A stretch of DNA of 64,000 nt from Omphalotus guepiniiformis. Taxonomy: Eukaryota; Basidiomycota; Agaricomycetes; Agaricales; Omphalotaceae. A program made the translations under genes and the position numbers. The number at the start of each line of letters is the position of its first letter. Positions within the stretch are counted from its first letter, which is position 1. The stretch lies in assembly GCA_028554645.1 (NCBI GenBank), contig JAQOOI010000021.1, positions 62,001 to 126,000 of the forward strand, read 5' to 3'. Under the pieces are notes generated by a model, which saw only the letters and a program-made list of their open reading frames with translations, had not been told where the DNA came from and made no database searches. This document shows positions 43,180 to 53,614 of the stretch, piece by piece.

Positions 43180-43647
43180 TCTCTCGCTTCTCAAAACTAC
43201 ACTGCGCCAGCCAATTTCAAGGTTCGATAGGCCCGGTTACATCTATGTCTTTCGTATTGCAGGAACGCGGGGTTACAAAGTGGGGCGTAGTACAGACTGG
43301 CGGCGGCGAAGGCGGCAGTGGGCACGACAATGCCGGGGTCAAAAACATATTTGGTGTTGCGCGATTCGAGCGCGTTATTGCATTCGAGCAGGTACGTTCT
43401 TGCTGCTCGAGGCTGCACTTACTGATTTTTTTTCAGAGCGTTTGAGTCATCTTGTATTGGAGCAGCTGTGTGTATGTCGACCTCGTCTCATCTGCAACGA
43501 ATGTAAGCGATAATCTCGTCGGCGGCATCGTCTCATGTAGTTTTAGGTCGTCGGCGTCATCGCGAAATATTTGAGTTCAACTACGAGTCTACGGCCGAAT
43601 TCACGAAACGTATCAAACCTCTTCTGAAGCAGGTGTGCTCTATGTAG
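43180..43647 (+). CDS. GIY-YIG / T5orf172 (Mug113-like) domain protein, 5' end uncertain
   Basis: Exons ..43391, 43437..43502 and 43547..43647; introns of 45 and 44 nt (GTACGT..CAG, GTAAGC..TTTTAG) with matching phase. The product reads RPGYIYVFRIAGTRGYKVGR, then STDWRRRRRQWARQC, ERLSHLVLEQLCV, ICNEC and HREIFEFNYESTAEFTKRIK. This matches the T5orf172/DUF1766 branch of the GIY-YIG fold (GYIY...YKVGRS, then an ERLxHLxL helix and a Cys pair), known from fission yeast Mug113 and many mushroom proteins; nuclease activity is not proven for these. The frame is open upstream to ~43080 but has no ATG, so a 5' exon is missing or lost. Confidence 0.6.
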
Positions 43648-43885
43648 TGCAGGTACGTTGTTTTCTTCGATTTCACGCTCAGATTTGTCTCATCCGGTGT
43701 CTTTAAGAAGACGTGTTTGTTACAGGTACGTTTCAGTTTACATTGACGTTCAGTGGCTCATGCGACGGGTCAAAGGGATATACGATTGCTTCGCATCTTG
43801 GACTTTGGAAAATTCGCTCTGCTGTGCTTGAATCATCTTGGACTTTCGCACTCTCTCGCTGGCTCATTTGTATATTGTATTTTGG

Positions 43886-44090
43886 AGAGCGTAGATCATT
43901 TATATTCGTATAGATCATGTAGATCATTTATATTCGTGTAGATCATTTGTATTCGTAGTTCATTTGTAGATCATTTAGATTCGTGGATCATTTGTAGATC
44001 ATTTATATTCGTAGTTCATTTGTATTTCGTAGTTCATCCATTGTAGATCAATTGTACATGTAGTTCATAGTGTAGATCAATTGTATAGCT
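43886..44090 (+). repeat. AT-rich short tandem repeat
   Basis: Imperfect units built from GTAGATCATTTATATTC and GTAGTTCATTTGTA repeat about ten times. No coding content. Confidence 0.8.
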
Positions 44091-44557
44091 TAAATCCCGA
44101 ACAGCCGTTTGAGATATTCACTACCTTCGGGAGACACCAATGGCGGTTCTTCGTATCTAGCATTAGTGATATACACCGTTAGCGACACCGATCTGCATGT
44201 GGATGAGAGTCTGATGAATGCTGGATAAAAGGCCACTGAGAGTCTTATGAGTAGCCGCTGACCAGGCGAGGAGTGCCGAAGAGCGTCCGATCTTCGGGTA
44301 TTTTGTTTCTCGACCGAGAAATGATATCAATTTCGAACGAGAAAGGAAATAAATCCCCATACCTTTCCCTGAGGGTAAAGCATACCTTTCGCGGTAGACA
44401 TGTTTTGAATATTTACAAGGATAAATGCATTGAATCCCTGTGTCTTTCCCAGCAGTAATTGTGCTTCATTCTCCAAGGTTAAATCATATCTTTCTCAATT
44501 GAGATAGCATCCATTTTTAAACTTTTTTCCCCACCAAAATTTTTTATATTTGTCTAA
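44091..44557 (+). other. Non-coding stretch with CTTTCCC...GGGAAAG palindromes
   Basis: Contains several copies of a CCTTTCCCTGAGGGTAAAG-like imperfect palindrome (near 44362 and 44573) and partial ones between. It lies upstream of the first recognisable exon of the next gene and may include its promoter and lost 5' exon. Confidence 0.45.
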
Positions 44558-46454
44558 ATCTTTCTCCTATACTTTCCCTGCCGGGAAAGAAAAGCCCCGG
44601 GCCAGTGTGACCTCCTAAGTGGCAAAGCTCTAGATGGGTCTGGGGATGCATCCGATTGTGCAGAGTCCGAAAAAGAGAAAGACGAACGTGTAGGGGGAAA
44701 ACGAAGAAGGCAAGTCAAGAAGCCCCGAGACTCTCAGAAAGGAAAGGTCAAAGGCTCTCGCAAACGCGCTGACCCTCCTGAAGACACCGCTCCGAAAGAC
44801 GACACGGAGGTGATTGGTGCCCAACTGCAGAAGGAAATGGTCATCAACGATGCCGACGTTTCGCTAGGGTCGATTGATTACGACGGCGACATGGACATGT
44901 CGTTTGGTGCCTCAACCGACCCCGACACTGATGGGGTACATCCTTCAGACGGCGATGTGGACATGCCTTTTGGCACTTCAACCGATCCCGAAACTGACGG
45001 GACCCATCCTTCAGATGTTGAAGGTCTCAGTCTCCCTGAAGGTAAGTGTCCCGATTTCATTCAGTTATATGTCGCTGATCTTTTCTCTAGATGAGGGTAG
45101 ATCTACGTCGGATAGTGATGTTATGAGTATGAGGATGCGGGTGCCCATAGATGGTGAGGTTGAAATTTATGTTTCCTTGTGCTATGCTAATATGATGACA
45201 TAGATGGCGACGTGGACGACGATATTTTCTGTGCTCCACCATCCAATCGTGCGGGTGGCAAGGCTTTGAACCAGGGAGACCCAGGGTCTCAAAGCTCTGA
45301 TTCAAACAACGACGCCCCAGACCCTAAGCGCCCCAGAGCAGGAACTATTTCAACAGAGGAGCGAAGTCGTCTCAACGAAGCTGTGTCAAGGACGGGTGAA
45401 CTTTTCTGTGTCTAAATCATGACGTCTGGGCTACAACTTCTCTTCACAGATGCGAACAATTTTTTCAACCCTCCCCGCCAATCCAAAGAGAGTCCGTCGA
45501 CGACGGAAGGAGAAAAGGCTGGGCAGACAGGCAAGCATTGTGGCACCTTTCCGTCTGTACAATTGGACTAAATTGCAACATTTTTTACAGACGGGACCAC
45601 GCTGCTCGCTCGTCTACCGAATCTACTACACCCGTCGAAGAATGGGAACACTTTGTCGGTCCCGGTCCACCATGCCAATATGAAGTCGTCGAGGACGGAT
45701 GAAGATAATGAAACGCGTTGCGGGCAAACAGGTGTGTACCGAGAGTTGCTCCTTTTTTCTATGCTGAAGCTTTTCTATGTAGATAAAGATGCTTTGCGAG
45801 AGATGCCTGGGCCGCAATCACAGGGTAGAATGCCTCTCTGGGCGCACGAACCGCCTTCCTCTCTTGCTACTCAAGCACATTCTTCTGGGCGTAAAGGTAG
45901 TTTCAGTTATTGCAAACGCGTGAATGTCCTGAAATATGCGTTGCAGATAAACCTCAAATCACGCAGCACAACCCATTTTCCCGCCACGAGATTAGCCAGT
46001 CGCAGCCAGCGGCTTCGTCTCAAGCTCCCGTCACGCAACGCAACCCCTTTGCCCGCCGCGACACTAGCCAGTCACAGCCTTCGTCTCAAGCTCCTGTAGC
46101 GCAACGCAACCCCTTTGCGCCCCGGGAGACTAGCCGGTCACAGCCTGTGGTTTCGTCTCAAGCATCCGCGTCGTCGAGCTCTCAAGCTGTCCCTAGGCCT
46201 CTTGCCTCATCTTCAGTTCCAGCACCTAACAAAGGTATGAAAAGCCAACCAACTTCAATTTGAATATGAATGCTCATAGAGCTGATGATTTCGTAGCTTC
46301 TCTTCCATCGAATCTCGGATATAAAGATCTAGCACCAGAACACCGTCGGGCGGGTAGGCTCGAAGATGAGGACGAGGATATTTCACCACCTCGCCATGTT
46401 TTGAAAACCGCTGTGAGTGCTCAGAAGAAGAAACGTCGGGAGAACACAAAGTGA
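44558..46454 (+). CDS. Multi-exon gene with NPF repeats, unknown function, 5' end uncertain
   Basis: Exons ~44558..45041, 45091..45153, 45204..45395, 45450..45530, 45591..45731, 45783..45896, 45947..46234 and 46282..46454. All seven introns are phase 1 and 47-60 nt. Six are GT..AG; the one at 45531-45590 appears to be GC..AG. The first exon is open from 44558 without an upstream ATG, so a 5' exon is missing. The product is low complexity and charged: basic KRR stretches (GGKRRRQVKKPRD), two acidic repeats (DGDMDMSFG.STDPDTDG and DGDVDMPFG.STDPETDG), then three repeats of Q.NPF.R..(I/T)S.SQP, and a basic end (SAQKKKRRENTK). NPF motifs are known ligands of EH domains, but the basic patches suggest a nuclear protein. 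No domain is recognised. Confidence 0.68.
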
Positions 46455-46950
46455 GCGTTGGATTAGTATTGTGTCACGAACTTTTTGTAGCAAAGCAGAT
46501 TGTTGTTTCGTAGATAGTGTGAATGGATTGACTTTCGTGAATTCTTGAAGAGGACTTTGTTTACGATGGCAATGATTGGTATGGGTAGGATGGTAAGTTG
46601 TCTACGACGGCAGCATTTGGTCCTTCCGGGTCTTCAGTTAGCACAAAGGAGTGGGTCGAGGTGCCGAGAAGTGTGCTACTGCTAGCGCGCACAAGTTTGA
46701 CTCCCATGAATGAGACTTATCAATTGTCGTCAATCTGTCTACGATGTTTCATAGACGGTGTTACATGAAGGGCCTTCCGCTGTCCACTGCACTCTGCAAA
46801 TTCTACTGCGAGGGTTGGAGTTTTATCTGTTTTGTTGTTCCTAACTGTTTTTGTGAATCCGTCTAAGACATTTCCACAGATCTGTTTTGTATTGGGTTTG
46901 TATATTGTCTACATCAGTGTATGTACATAGATGGGAAAATAACAAAAACA
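46455..46950. other. No gene seen
   Basis: Probable 3' region of the upstream gene and unique spacer. The words TTGTCTACGACGG and CTGTCTACGATG near 46605 and 46735 resemble the palindrome core around 23910. Confidence 0.5.
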
Positions 46951-46954
46951 AAAT

Positions 46955-48760
46955 ACATGCATCTGTTCCTTTCCTTCTAGGACAGAAAGTTTTGATGTGT
47001 ATCACTGTAAGTAGCTGCATATCAGTATATGTGCATCCAATTTCATTCAAGTAACATAGCCAAGTATATTCAACTGTTTGATTCCTTCCAAGAGGGAAAG
47101 TTTGTGTGTATTAAGTATATGTTTTAGTCCTTCCAGAAGGGAACATTTCTGTGTGTATCACTGTAAGTAGCTGTATATTAATGTACAGGCAGCCAGTTTC
47201 TTTCATGCATTATAGCTAAGTATGTGCAACCCTTTTTTGCCTTCCAGGAGGGAAAGTTTTTGTGTGTATCACTGTAAGTAGCTGTATATTAATGTACATG
47301 CATCCAATTTCTTTCATGCAGTATGGCTAAGTGTGTGCAACTGTTTCTTTCCTTCCACGAGGGAAAGTTTCTGTGTGTATCATTGTAAGTAGCTGTTTTT
47401 CAAGGTACGTGCATCCAATCTCTTTCATGCCGCATAGCTAAGTGTGTGCAACTGTTTCTTTCCTTCCAGGAGGGAAGATTTCTGTGTATCACTATAAGTA
47501 GCTGTATATCAATGAACATGCATCCCATTTTTTCACGCAATATAGCTAAGTGCATGCAACTGTTTCTATCCTTCCATGAGGGAAAGTTTCTGTGTGTATC
47601 ACTGTAAGTAGCTGTATATCAATGAACATGCATCCCATTTTTTCACGCAATATAGCTAAGTGCGTGCAACTGTTTCTATCCTTCCACGAGGGAAAGTTTC
47701 TGTGTATCACTGTAAGTAGCTGTATATCAATGAACATGCATCCCATTTTTTCACGCAATATAGCTAAGTGCGTGCAACTGTTTCTATCCTTCCACGAGGG
47801 AAAGTTTCTGTGTGTATCATTGTAAGTAGCTGTTTTTCAAGGTACGTGCATCCAATCTCTTTCACGCCGCATAGCTAAGTGCATGCAACTGTTTCTATCC
47901 TTCCAGGAGGGAAGATTTCTGTGTATCACTGTAAGTAGCTGTATATCAATGAACATGCATCCCATTTTTTCACGCAATATAGCTAAGTGCGTGCAACTGT
48001 TTCTATCCTTCCACGAGGGAAAGTTTCTGTGTGTATCACTGTAAGTAGCTGTATATCAATGAACATGCATCCCATTTTTTCACGCAATATAGCTAAGTGC
48101 GTGCAACTGTTTCTATCCTTCCACGAGGGAAAGTTTCTGTGTATCACTGTAAGTAGCTGTATATCAATGAACATGCATCCCATTTTTTCACGCAATATAG
48201 CTAAGTGCGTGCAACTGTTTCTATCCTTCCACGAGGGAAAGTTTCTGTGTGTATCATTGTAAGTAGCTGTTTTTCAAGGTACGTGCATCCAATCTCTTTC
48301 ACGCAATATAGCTAAGTGCATGCAACTGTTTCTATCCTTCCACGAGGGAAAGTTTCTGTGTATCACTATAAGTAGCTGTATATCAATGAACATGCATCCC
48401 ATTTTTTCACGCAATATAGCTAAGTGCATGCAACTGCTTCTATCCTTCCACGAGGGAAAGTTTCTGTGTGTATCACTGTAAGTAGCTGTTTTTCAATGTA
48501 CGTGCATCCAATCTCTTTCATGCAATATAGCTAAGTGCGTGCAACTGTTTCTATCCTTCCACGAGGGAAAGTTTCTGTGTGTATCACTGTAAGTAGCTGT
48601 ATATCAATGAACATGCATCCCATTTTTTCACGCAATATAGCTAAGTGTGTGCAACTGTTTCTATCCTTCCACGAGGGAAAGTTTCTGTGTGTATCATTGT
48701 AAGTAGCTGTTTTTCAATGTAAATGCATCCAATCTCTTTCATGTATCAATGTTTGTAGAA
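46955..48760 (+). repeat. Minisatellite, ~108-112 bp unit, about 16 copies
   Basis: Each unit contains CCTTCCACGAGGGAAAG, TTTCTGTGTGTATCACTG, TAAGTAGCTGTATATCAATG, CATGCATCCCATTTTTTCACG and TATAGCTAAGTGCGTGCAAC. Left-end copies are more diverged. A 4-unit block of 437 bp is repeated almost exactly (47546-47982 and 47983-48419), showing higher-order amplification. ORFs across the array are a by-product of the period and are not coding. Confidence 0.92.
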
Positions 48761-48809
48761 GCATATCACAGTATTGTGTTGTAATTTGCATTTTTGTGTC
48801 CAAGTGAGC

Positions 48810-49329
48810 AATTCATTCAGAGTCAATCTCCCCTACTGTAGTTCCCTATCCATCCCCTACTGTATCTCTATATCCAGCCCCTATCCCAAATTTTGATTCA
48901 GCCCCTACCCAGACCCTAAGTGTCTTATATAACCCTAACCCTAAGCCTAAGCCTAAGAATGATAATTCGCCACCAGTGATAGAAGGAGAAGAACCGGAAT
49001 TCGAAGTGGAAGAGATAGTAGATTCAGGGAAATATAGGGGAGGGAGATTTGGATACAAAGTCCAATGGAAGGGATACTCGCGGCACGAACAAACATGGGA
49101 ACCATTAGCAAACCTTGCAAACGCAAAAGAAGCAATCGAAGAGTTCCATAAAAAATTCCCCACTAAACCACGACCACCTCAGTTAAGAAAGATTGAGGTC
49201 CCAATTTCCTTATTCCCGACATCATTGTTACGACCTATCCCTGAAGCATGTACGGAAGTAGTAGAAACGAAGAAGATGCCGACAGAAGCATTAGCAGTGA
49301 AGTTAGGACGATGGGGACATCGTCCCTAA
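48810..49329 (+). pseudogene. Chromovirus Pol C-terminus with chromodomain
   Basis: The frame is open from ~48810 to the stop at 49329 (about 173 codons). It begins with a Pro-rich repetitive part (PTVVPYPSPTVSLYPAP; NPNPKPKPKND), then a chromodomain (EVEEIVDSGKYRGGRFGYKV, WKGYSRHEQTWEPLANL) and a basic tail. It is followed by GGAGGGGGTCA and an LTR, the arrangement at the 3' end of Ty3 chromoviruses, where the chromodomain directs integration to marked nucleosomes. RT, RNase H and integrase are absent and the minisatellite abuts the 5' side, so only the 3' end remains. Confidence 0.8.
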
Positions 49330-49340
49330 GGAGGGGGTCA

Positions 49341-49792
49341 TGTTACGAATGTTTTCTTTTTTCATCTTATCTCATTGTTTGTACATATAGACACTTTTAT
49401 TATCAGTAGATAGCATCTTAAGTTATAGATCTAGGGTTATATTAAATACACACGTAGGTAGCATGATGATCGAGATCAAGCATGTAGACCTCAAGGCGAT
49501 CACGATCATTAATGAAACACTTGAGGCGATCGAACTCATGGTAGACACACGGTGGATTAGTCAAGGGTTATAGCCCAGGGTTTAGGGTTTTATTTACGTA
49601 TATAACAAGTCTGCTTAGGTAGATATTTCTTTAGCTTCAATCTTGTCAATAACTCCTCGAGTTTAGACTTGTACTTAGCATACTTCCTTGTATCGTCTCT
49701 TTTCTCAATTCCACTTTCTGCTTTTCTCTTACTCGTGTGAAACTAAGATCATTGTGTTTGGTTATTTGAGTTTATAACTCGAGTCGCTGACA
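49341..49792 (+). repeat. Chromovirus 3' LTR (~452 bp)
   Basis: Starts TGTTACGAATG after a GGAGGGGG purine tract and probably ends TCGCTGACA at 49792, giving TG..CA ends. No 5' partner lies in the window, so the end is set by the terminal dinucleotides only. Confidence 0.7.
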
Positions 49793-50356
49793 GTACCTAG
49801 ATGACTGTAGATCACAATAGACCGATATTTGAGGCAAAAGAGCGAGGAGGTGAGGAGAGAAAAATCAAAGACGGGGTCGAGCCCATGGGGTCGAGCCGCG
49901 TCAAAGAAAGTCGATTTCCGGGCGCATCTTTCCCCGTGCAAGCGCGGCGAAAGCTTGCGCTGGTAGATACGACCTCCTGGATGATATCCCCAGCTTTGAC
50001 CTAGTCGTAAAGATTATTATTACGGGCTACAGAAATTTCAAAAGTTTCAGTGCCAGGGAATGGGCGCGGGGAGGTGTGGGAAAGTGCAGGATGGCCATCC
50101 TGGAGCGTGATCTAGGAGTAGAGGCGGCCGTTAGGGCTAACAGCCGCGGGCATAAGAGTAGGGCCAGAGATCTGCTCACAGCGTGGGAACGGATGGACCC
50201 GTGGGAAAGCGGGTGGTGAGATCCCCAAGAGAACATGCTGAGGAGCAGATGTGTCCTTGTTTGGAGGTGTTTGGTTGAGAACTGGGCGGGATCTGGCAGG
50301 AACAGTGGGAGGGAGCCGTTTGGGCTCAATGGCCGGGGACATAAGAGTAGGCGGCC
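49793..50356. other. Sequence replacing the C-terminus of the Harbinger transposase
   Basis: No gene seen. GGGCATAAGAGTAGG (about 50148-50162) and GGACATAAGAGTAGG (about 50336-50350) recur about 190 bp apart, each next to GGCTCA/GGCTAA-AGCCG-like sequence, so an insertion or local duplication has interrupted the transposase. Confidence 0.5.
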
Positions 50357-51066
50357 CTTCCGGTTACGGTAACGTGCTGAATCCTTCTCGTGAACCCAAC
50401 TGTCAACATGGCTGCAATCAATTGCACCACGACAGTGGTGAAAGTAGGGATATAGTTTCGGTTCTCTTCGGATTTCAAGCGGGCACTCATCAGGAGGAGG
50501 GTGAAGATGAACATGGTAGAATGGGGTGCACACGAGCATCCCTAAGATATGGTGAACATATCTACACACCATGGTCAATGACTGTTTGTACATGAATATA
50601 ATCATGAAACTCACCGTATTATTGTATCATTACTACGTTGGAACCTTTCTGCCAACATCCGGACACTACATCCAGTCCTTGCAAGATGCAAGAAGATAGC
50701 CAGCTGCTCATCAGGGGAAATACCATTCCTACTCCAATGAAGATACCCTCGATGCTGTAGGTCATTAGAAAGTGTCCGAAATACATGCTTTTTCACCCCA
50801 AGCTGCTCTTGAATCCGTAGATGATGCCCGTCCAATAGCTCGTCAATCCATTTCTGGCCAGTCAGAATTGACGTTCGCATTGGTTCAGGTGCTGAGGGTA
50901 TCCTGGCTGCCACCATCACTGCTGCTGCCATTGCACTGATTAGGACAGCAGATCTTGCTACGTTTCTCCTGTCCTGGTCATGCTGCAATGAGTGGCCAGT
51001 AGTAGGAGACTCGGAATCAGAATCGGATCCAGTATCATGAACCATTGCATTGAACGAGGTAGACAA
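50357..51066 (-). pseudogene. PIF/Harbinger transposase, N-terminal part
   Basis: Minus-strand exons 50615..51066 and 50357..50561, with a 53-nt GTGAGT..TAG intron at phase 2. The first exon reads TSILTGQKWIDELLDGH, then DEQLAIFLHLARTGCSVRML and ERFQRSNDTI (the HTH-like N-terminal region). The second reads PYFHHCRGAIDCSHVDSWV and ARYRNRKG, which is the start of the DDE_Tnp_4 nuclease with the first catalytic Asp (GAID). The protein then enters unrelated sequence, so the second Asp and the Glu are missing and the transposase is dead. Confidence 0.75.
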
Positions 51067-51388
51067 AGCTAGAACACGGTGTTTTCGACGAAGTATCTAC
51101 AGCTGTGGGAACGCGTAAGCACTGTGACAGGTTGTGACTCCAGCCCTTTCGAGACCCGTGAGAATCAGCCTCGACGTATTGCTAGGCGGACCAGATTATC
51201 CAAGCAGACATCGGCCGGGAACACGAACGGTCTCTAAAGTATCGTTAGTAACAAATGAATAAAAGATATTATCACAGGTATACGTAGTGAAGGAGGGCTT
51301 CATCCTCTCAACAATAAACATCTCGCGAACATGAGACCCGTCTACTGATAGCTTACAGCACCCTTCCAGGACGCGACACTTATTGCAT
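51067..51388. other. Spacer, no gene seen
   Basis: 322 bp between the Harbinger remnant and the next minus-strand gene's stop. Confidence 0.6.
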
Positions 51389-52224
51389 TCATATCCCTAC
51401 CACTTTCTTGAATGTTTCGTAACAGCTGAAGATATGACGTCTACTATCAAGAGACTTCATCCCCTCACTGCGTCTATGAGCGGGGCCGGAAGGCTGACAG
51501 AATTTCACGCTGGTGATGTCAGAAGGATATGTGCCATGGTGGACGTGGGTCATGAGATTATTCGTAACTGGAATCTTGTAGAATGTAGGCGACGTGCCAG
51601 CCATCACAATTCCAGGCATTACCTATACAAAGTGTTATGTACCAATGTCGAACCTAGATACAAGTCGGATTAGCTCACCTTCTCCGTTAGAACCTCCAAT
51701 CCTTCTGCAACCCTATTGTTGTTATTCTCCTCAAAGGCAGCGATAGCTCCTGCAACAAGATGGGCTTGTGCATCACCAAATTCACGATCCTCAGCTCGCT
51801 TGTCCTCCTGGACTAAAAGAAGGATATTGTTGTGAAAGTGGTCGATGATGCAGATATCGGTCTTCGCGTGTGTGTACTTGCCGCAGGAGAGATAAACAAG
51901 GTCTTTCCGAGTGCGTGCGAGACGGTCTCGCCGAACATAACCTAAAGTTTTGAAGAGTTCCACAGTAAAGTCGACAACGGCTGATCCACCTGAGCTAGAT
52001 ATCATGGCAAGATGAAGGAGGTTTATAAGCTCTGCATTACGGTCTTGCTGCATGGCTTGAGCGTCGCTGTTGCAAAGCAGCTCGGGATCAACGACAGGTT
52101 CAGGTAAATCTTGCACCCCAAAGAATGCAGTGAGGTCTTCTCGAACGATTTGAATATTGTACGACTCTAGGTCATTTTTCGTCCAGTCGTTGCCAGACTT
52201 CGCTGTACGAATGAGATTGGCCAT
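51389..52224 (-). CDS. Agaricomycete protein of unknown function with PD-(D/E)XK-like motif
   Basis: Two exons, 51679..52224 and 51389..51622, with a 56-nt intron (GTGAGC..TATAG, phase 0), encoding 259 residues. I chose the ATG at 52224 (MANLIRTAKSGNDW) over one 12 codons upstream because family members, as I recall, begin at this motif. The core reads YTHAKTDICIID then NNILLLVQEDKR, giving D123 and E140-X-K142 on adjacent predicted strands, a spacing like the D...(D/E)XK centre of PD-(D/E)XK nucleases. It ends PGIVMAGTSPTFYKIPV and SRRHIFSCYETFKKVV. From memory the family is abundant in mushrooms with no assigned role; the nuclease reading is inference. Confidence 0.7.
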
Positions 52225-52399
52225 GATGGTAAAAGAAAGACAATGCCAGTTATGTGACATATTTGTAGTGACCAGAGTGACAGTTATCTTATCTTCTTCT
52301 CTGCGATCCGCTAAAGCACTACTTACTCCCTCTACCGTACTGGTGTACCCATTTTCTCTCAGACATACCGCAGCTCATCTCATATGAGTGTCAAAGATG

Positions 52400-52860
52400 A
52401 CCCAATGACCAGCACCCAAAGAATTTGCGAAAAAGATACTCTACATGCCAGAGGAGCCTCTTGGTTTGCCGGCTGAAGAAGGGTATGGATATTTCCAAGG
52501 GACGCCCTCCGATTTGCTGGGTTCCCGATGGTCGCTTTCGATTGCAGGAGAAGCTTGGATATGGGCTCAAATCGAGTGTGGCTTGCGAAAGTAAGTGACA
52601 TTCGCTTTCTTCGTATATAAGTATTCACCGATTCAACACAGGCTTGGCTGCGACTTCTCACTCAAGATCTTGACTGGTATCGCCTCAGACCTGAACGCGG
52701 AGAAAAGCATTTGCGTGAACGCCTCATCCACCAACGCCTAGCCTCTCTTTTCACTGGGTGCCAAGCATTGTCGCTCATTTCAAGCACAAAGATAGAGAAA
52801 AAGTTAGAGAACATCTTTGCTTCGTGCTTGAACTTGAAAGGTCTACTCTTCGGTACGTCT
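52400..52860 (+). pseudogene. SRPK-like protein kinase, N-terminal fragment
   Basis: The plus strand reads MPEEPLGLPAEEGYGYFQG, then in another frame DGRFRLQEKLGYGLKS and, after a further shift, VWLAK followed by a GTAAGT donor. Further on comes SIVAHFKHKDREKVREHLCF then VLELERSTL. This is the Gly-rich loop and first strands of the SR-protein-kinase-like family common in fungi (EEPL...EGYGY, KLGYG..SSVWLA). There are at least two frameshifts, the beta-3 lysine region is disrupted and the catalytic lobe is absent. Confidence 0.6.
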
Positions 52861-53034
52861 CGTCATCCGAGTTTTTTCTTTGTTGACGTGCCTTCGACCA
52901 GGCAACACCAGTCAGTACTTCAGCCGGTAATAAAGGCTTAGTTACTCAAAAAAAAAAGGAGGAACATGTGGTCTTGAATTAGTTATCGTTTCTTTTCCTC
53001 TTCTTGCAAGTTCCTACTAGTACAACTGATGATC

Positions 53035-53397
53035 TTAGATACCTTTGTCCTTTGACCCGTTGCCAGCGGCTAGCTCCAGTATGATCAAGAACAAGTTGGT
53101 CCTTGCCAAATCAACATGGAATGACAGCTCATCTGTCTCCCTCAACCCATACTCATGGAACAACAACGCCAACATGCTCGTCAACCAACCCTGTTGACAA
53201 ATCTCTTGAATGTCGGAACATCTCAGGAGGCTACAGAAGATATCTCTTGGATTGCCTGGGATGGAGAGCAGGGAGTTGAGATCTAGAAACCCCTCCGTTG
53301 TCGCGTTGCGAATTAGCGCCACAACTGGATTGGGGAAATCAGATGCTAAGGATACCAGTAGTTCTCCACGTAGCACCGAGCAAAAAGACGCAGGCAT
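53035..53397 (-). CDS. ORF of 120 residues, unknown
   Basis: Minus-strand open frame MPASFCSVLRGELLVSLASD ending GSKDKGI. Helical, hydrophobic (MLALLFHEYGLRE; LFLIILELAAG), with no recognised domain. It may be an exon of a longer, partly lost gene. Confidence 0.3.
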   Translation of the reverse strand: MPASFCSVLRGELLVSLASDFPNPVVALIRNATTEGFLDLNSLLSIPGNPRDIFCSLLRCSDIQEICQQGWLTSMLALLFHEYGLRETDELSFHVDLARTNLFLIILELAAGNGSKDKGI

Positions 53398-53614
53398 CGT
53401 CTACAAGACTCTATGTTCGCCTTTCAAACGATTCTTGTTCGTCGTGCCAATAGATTGTCATTATCAATGTCATTGTTATCATGTGGGAAGCTTCCGAATC
53501 TTTGCAGGAGAACCGCTCTATACTCTTAGTATGCTACCCCTTCACATTATTAACCGTGAATTGTACCTATGTCTATCAAGCATCTTTCCAACCTTTCCTT
53601 CCTGCGTATACCCC

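Noticed and set aside
43340..43400. A frameshift in the GIY-YIG-like gene
   Set aside because: An alternative frame looked plausible at first, but the frame running through 43391 with a 45-nt intron gives continuous family-like sequence, so no frameshift is needed.
46955..48760. CRISPR-like array or coding ORFs in the tandem repeat
   Set aside because: Units are contiguous and similar along their whole length with no unique spacers, in a eukaryotic genome; the ORFs simply follow the repeat period on both strands.
48930..48960. Telomere-like CCCTAA repeats near a chromovirus end
   Set aside because: Only two CCCTAA-type units followed by CCTAAG variants, and they are in frame with the chromodomain ORF, encoding NPNPKPKPK.
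53035..53397. Functional assignment for the 120-residue minus-strand ORF
   Set aside because: Helical and Leu-rich but matching nothing I know; kept as an unknown ORF only.
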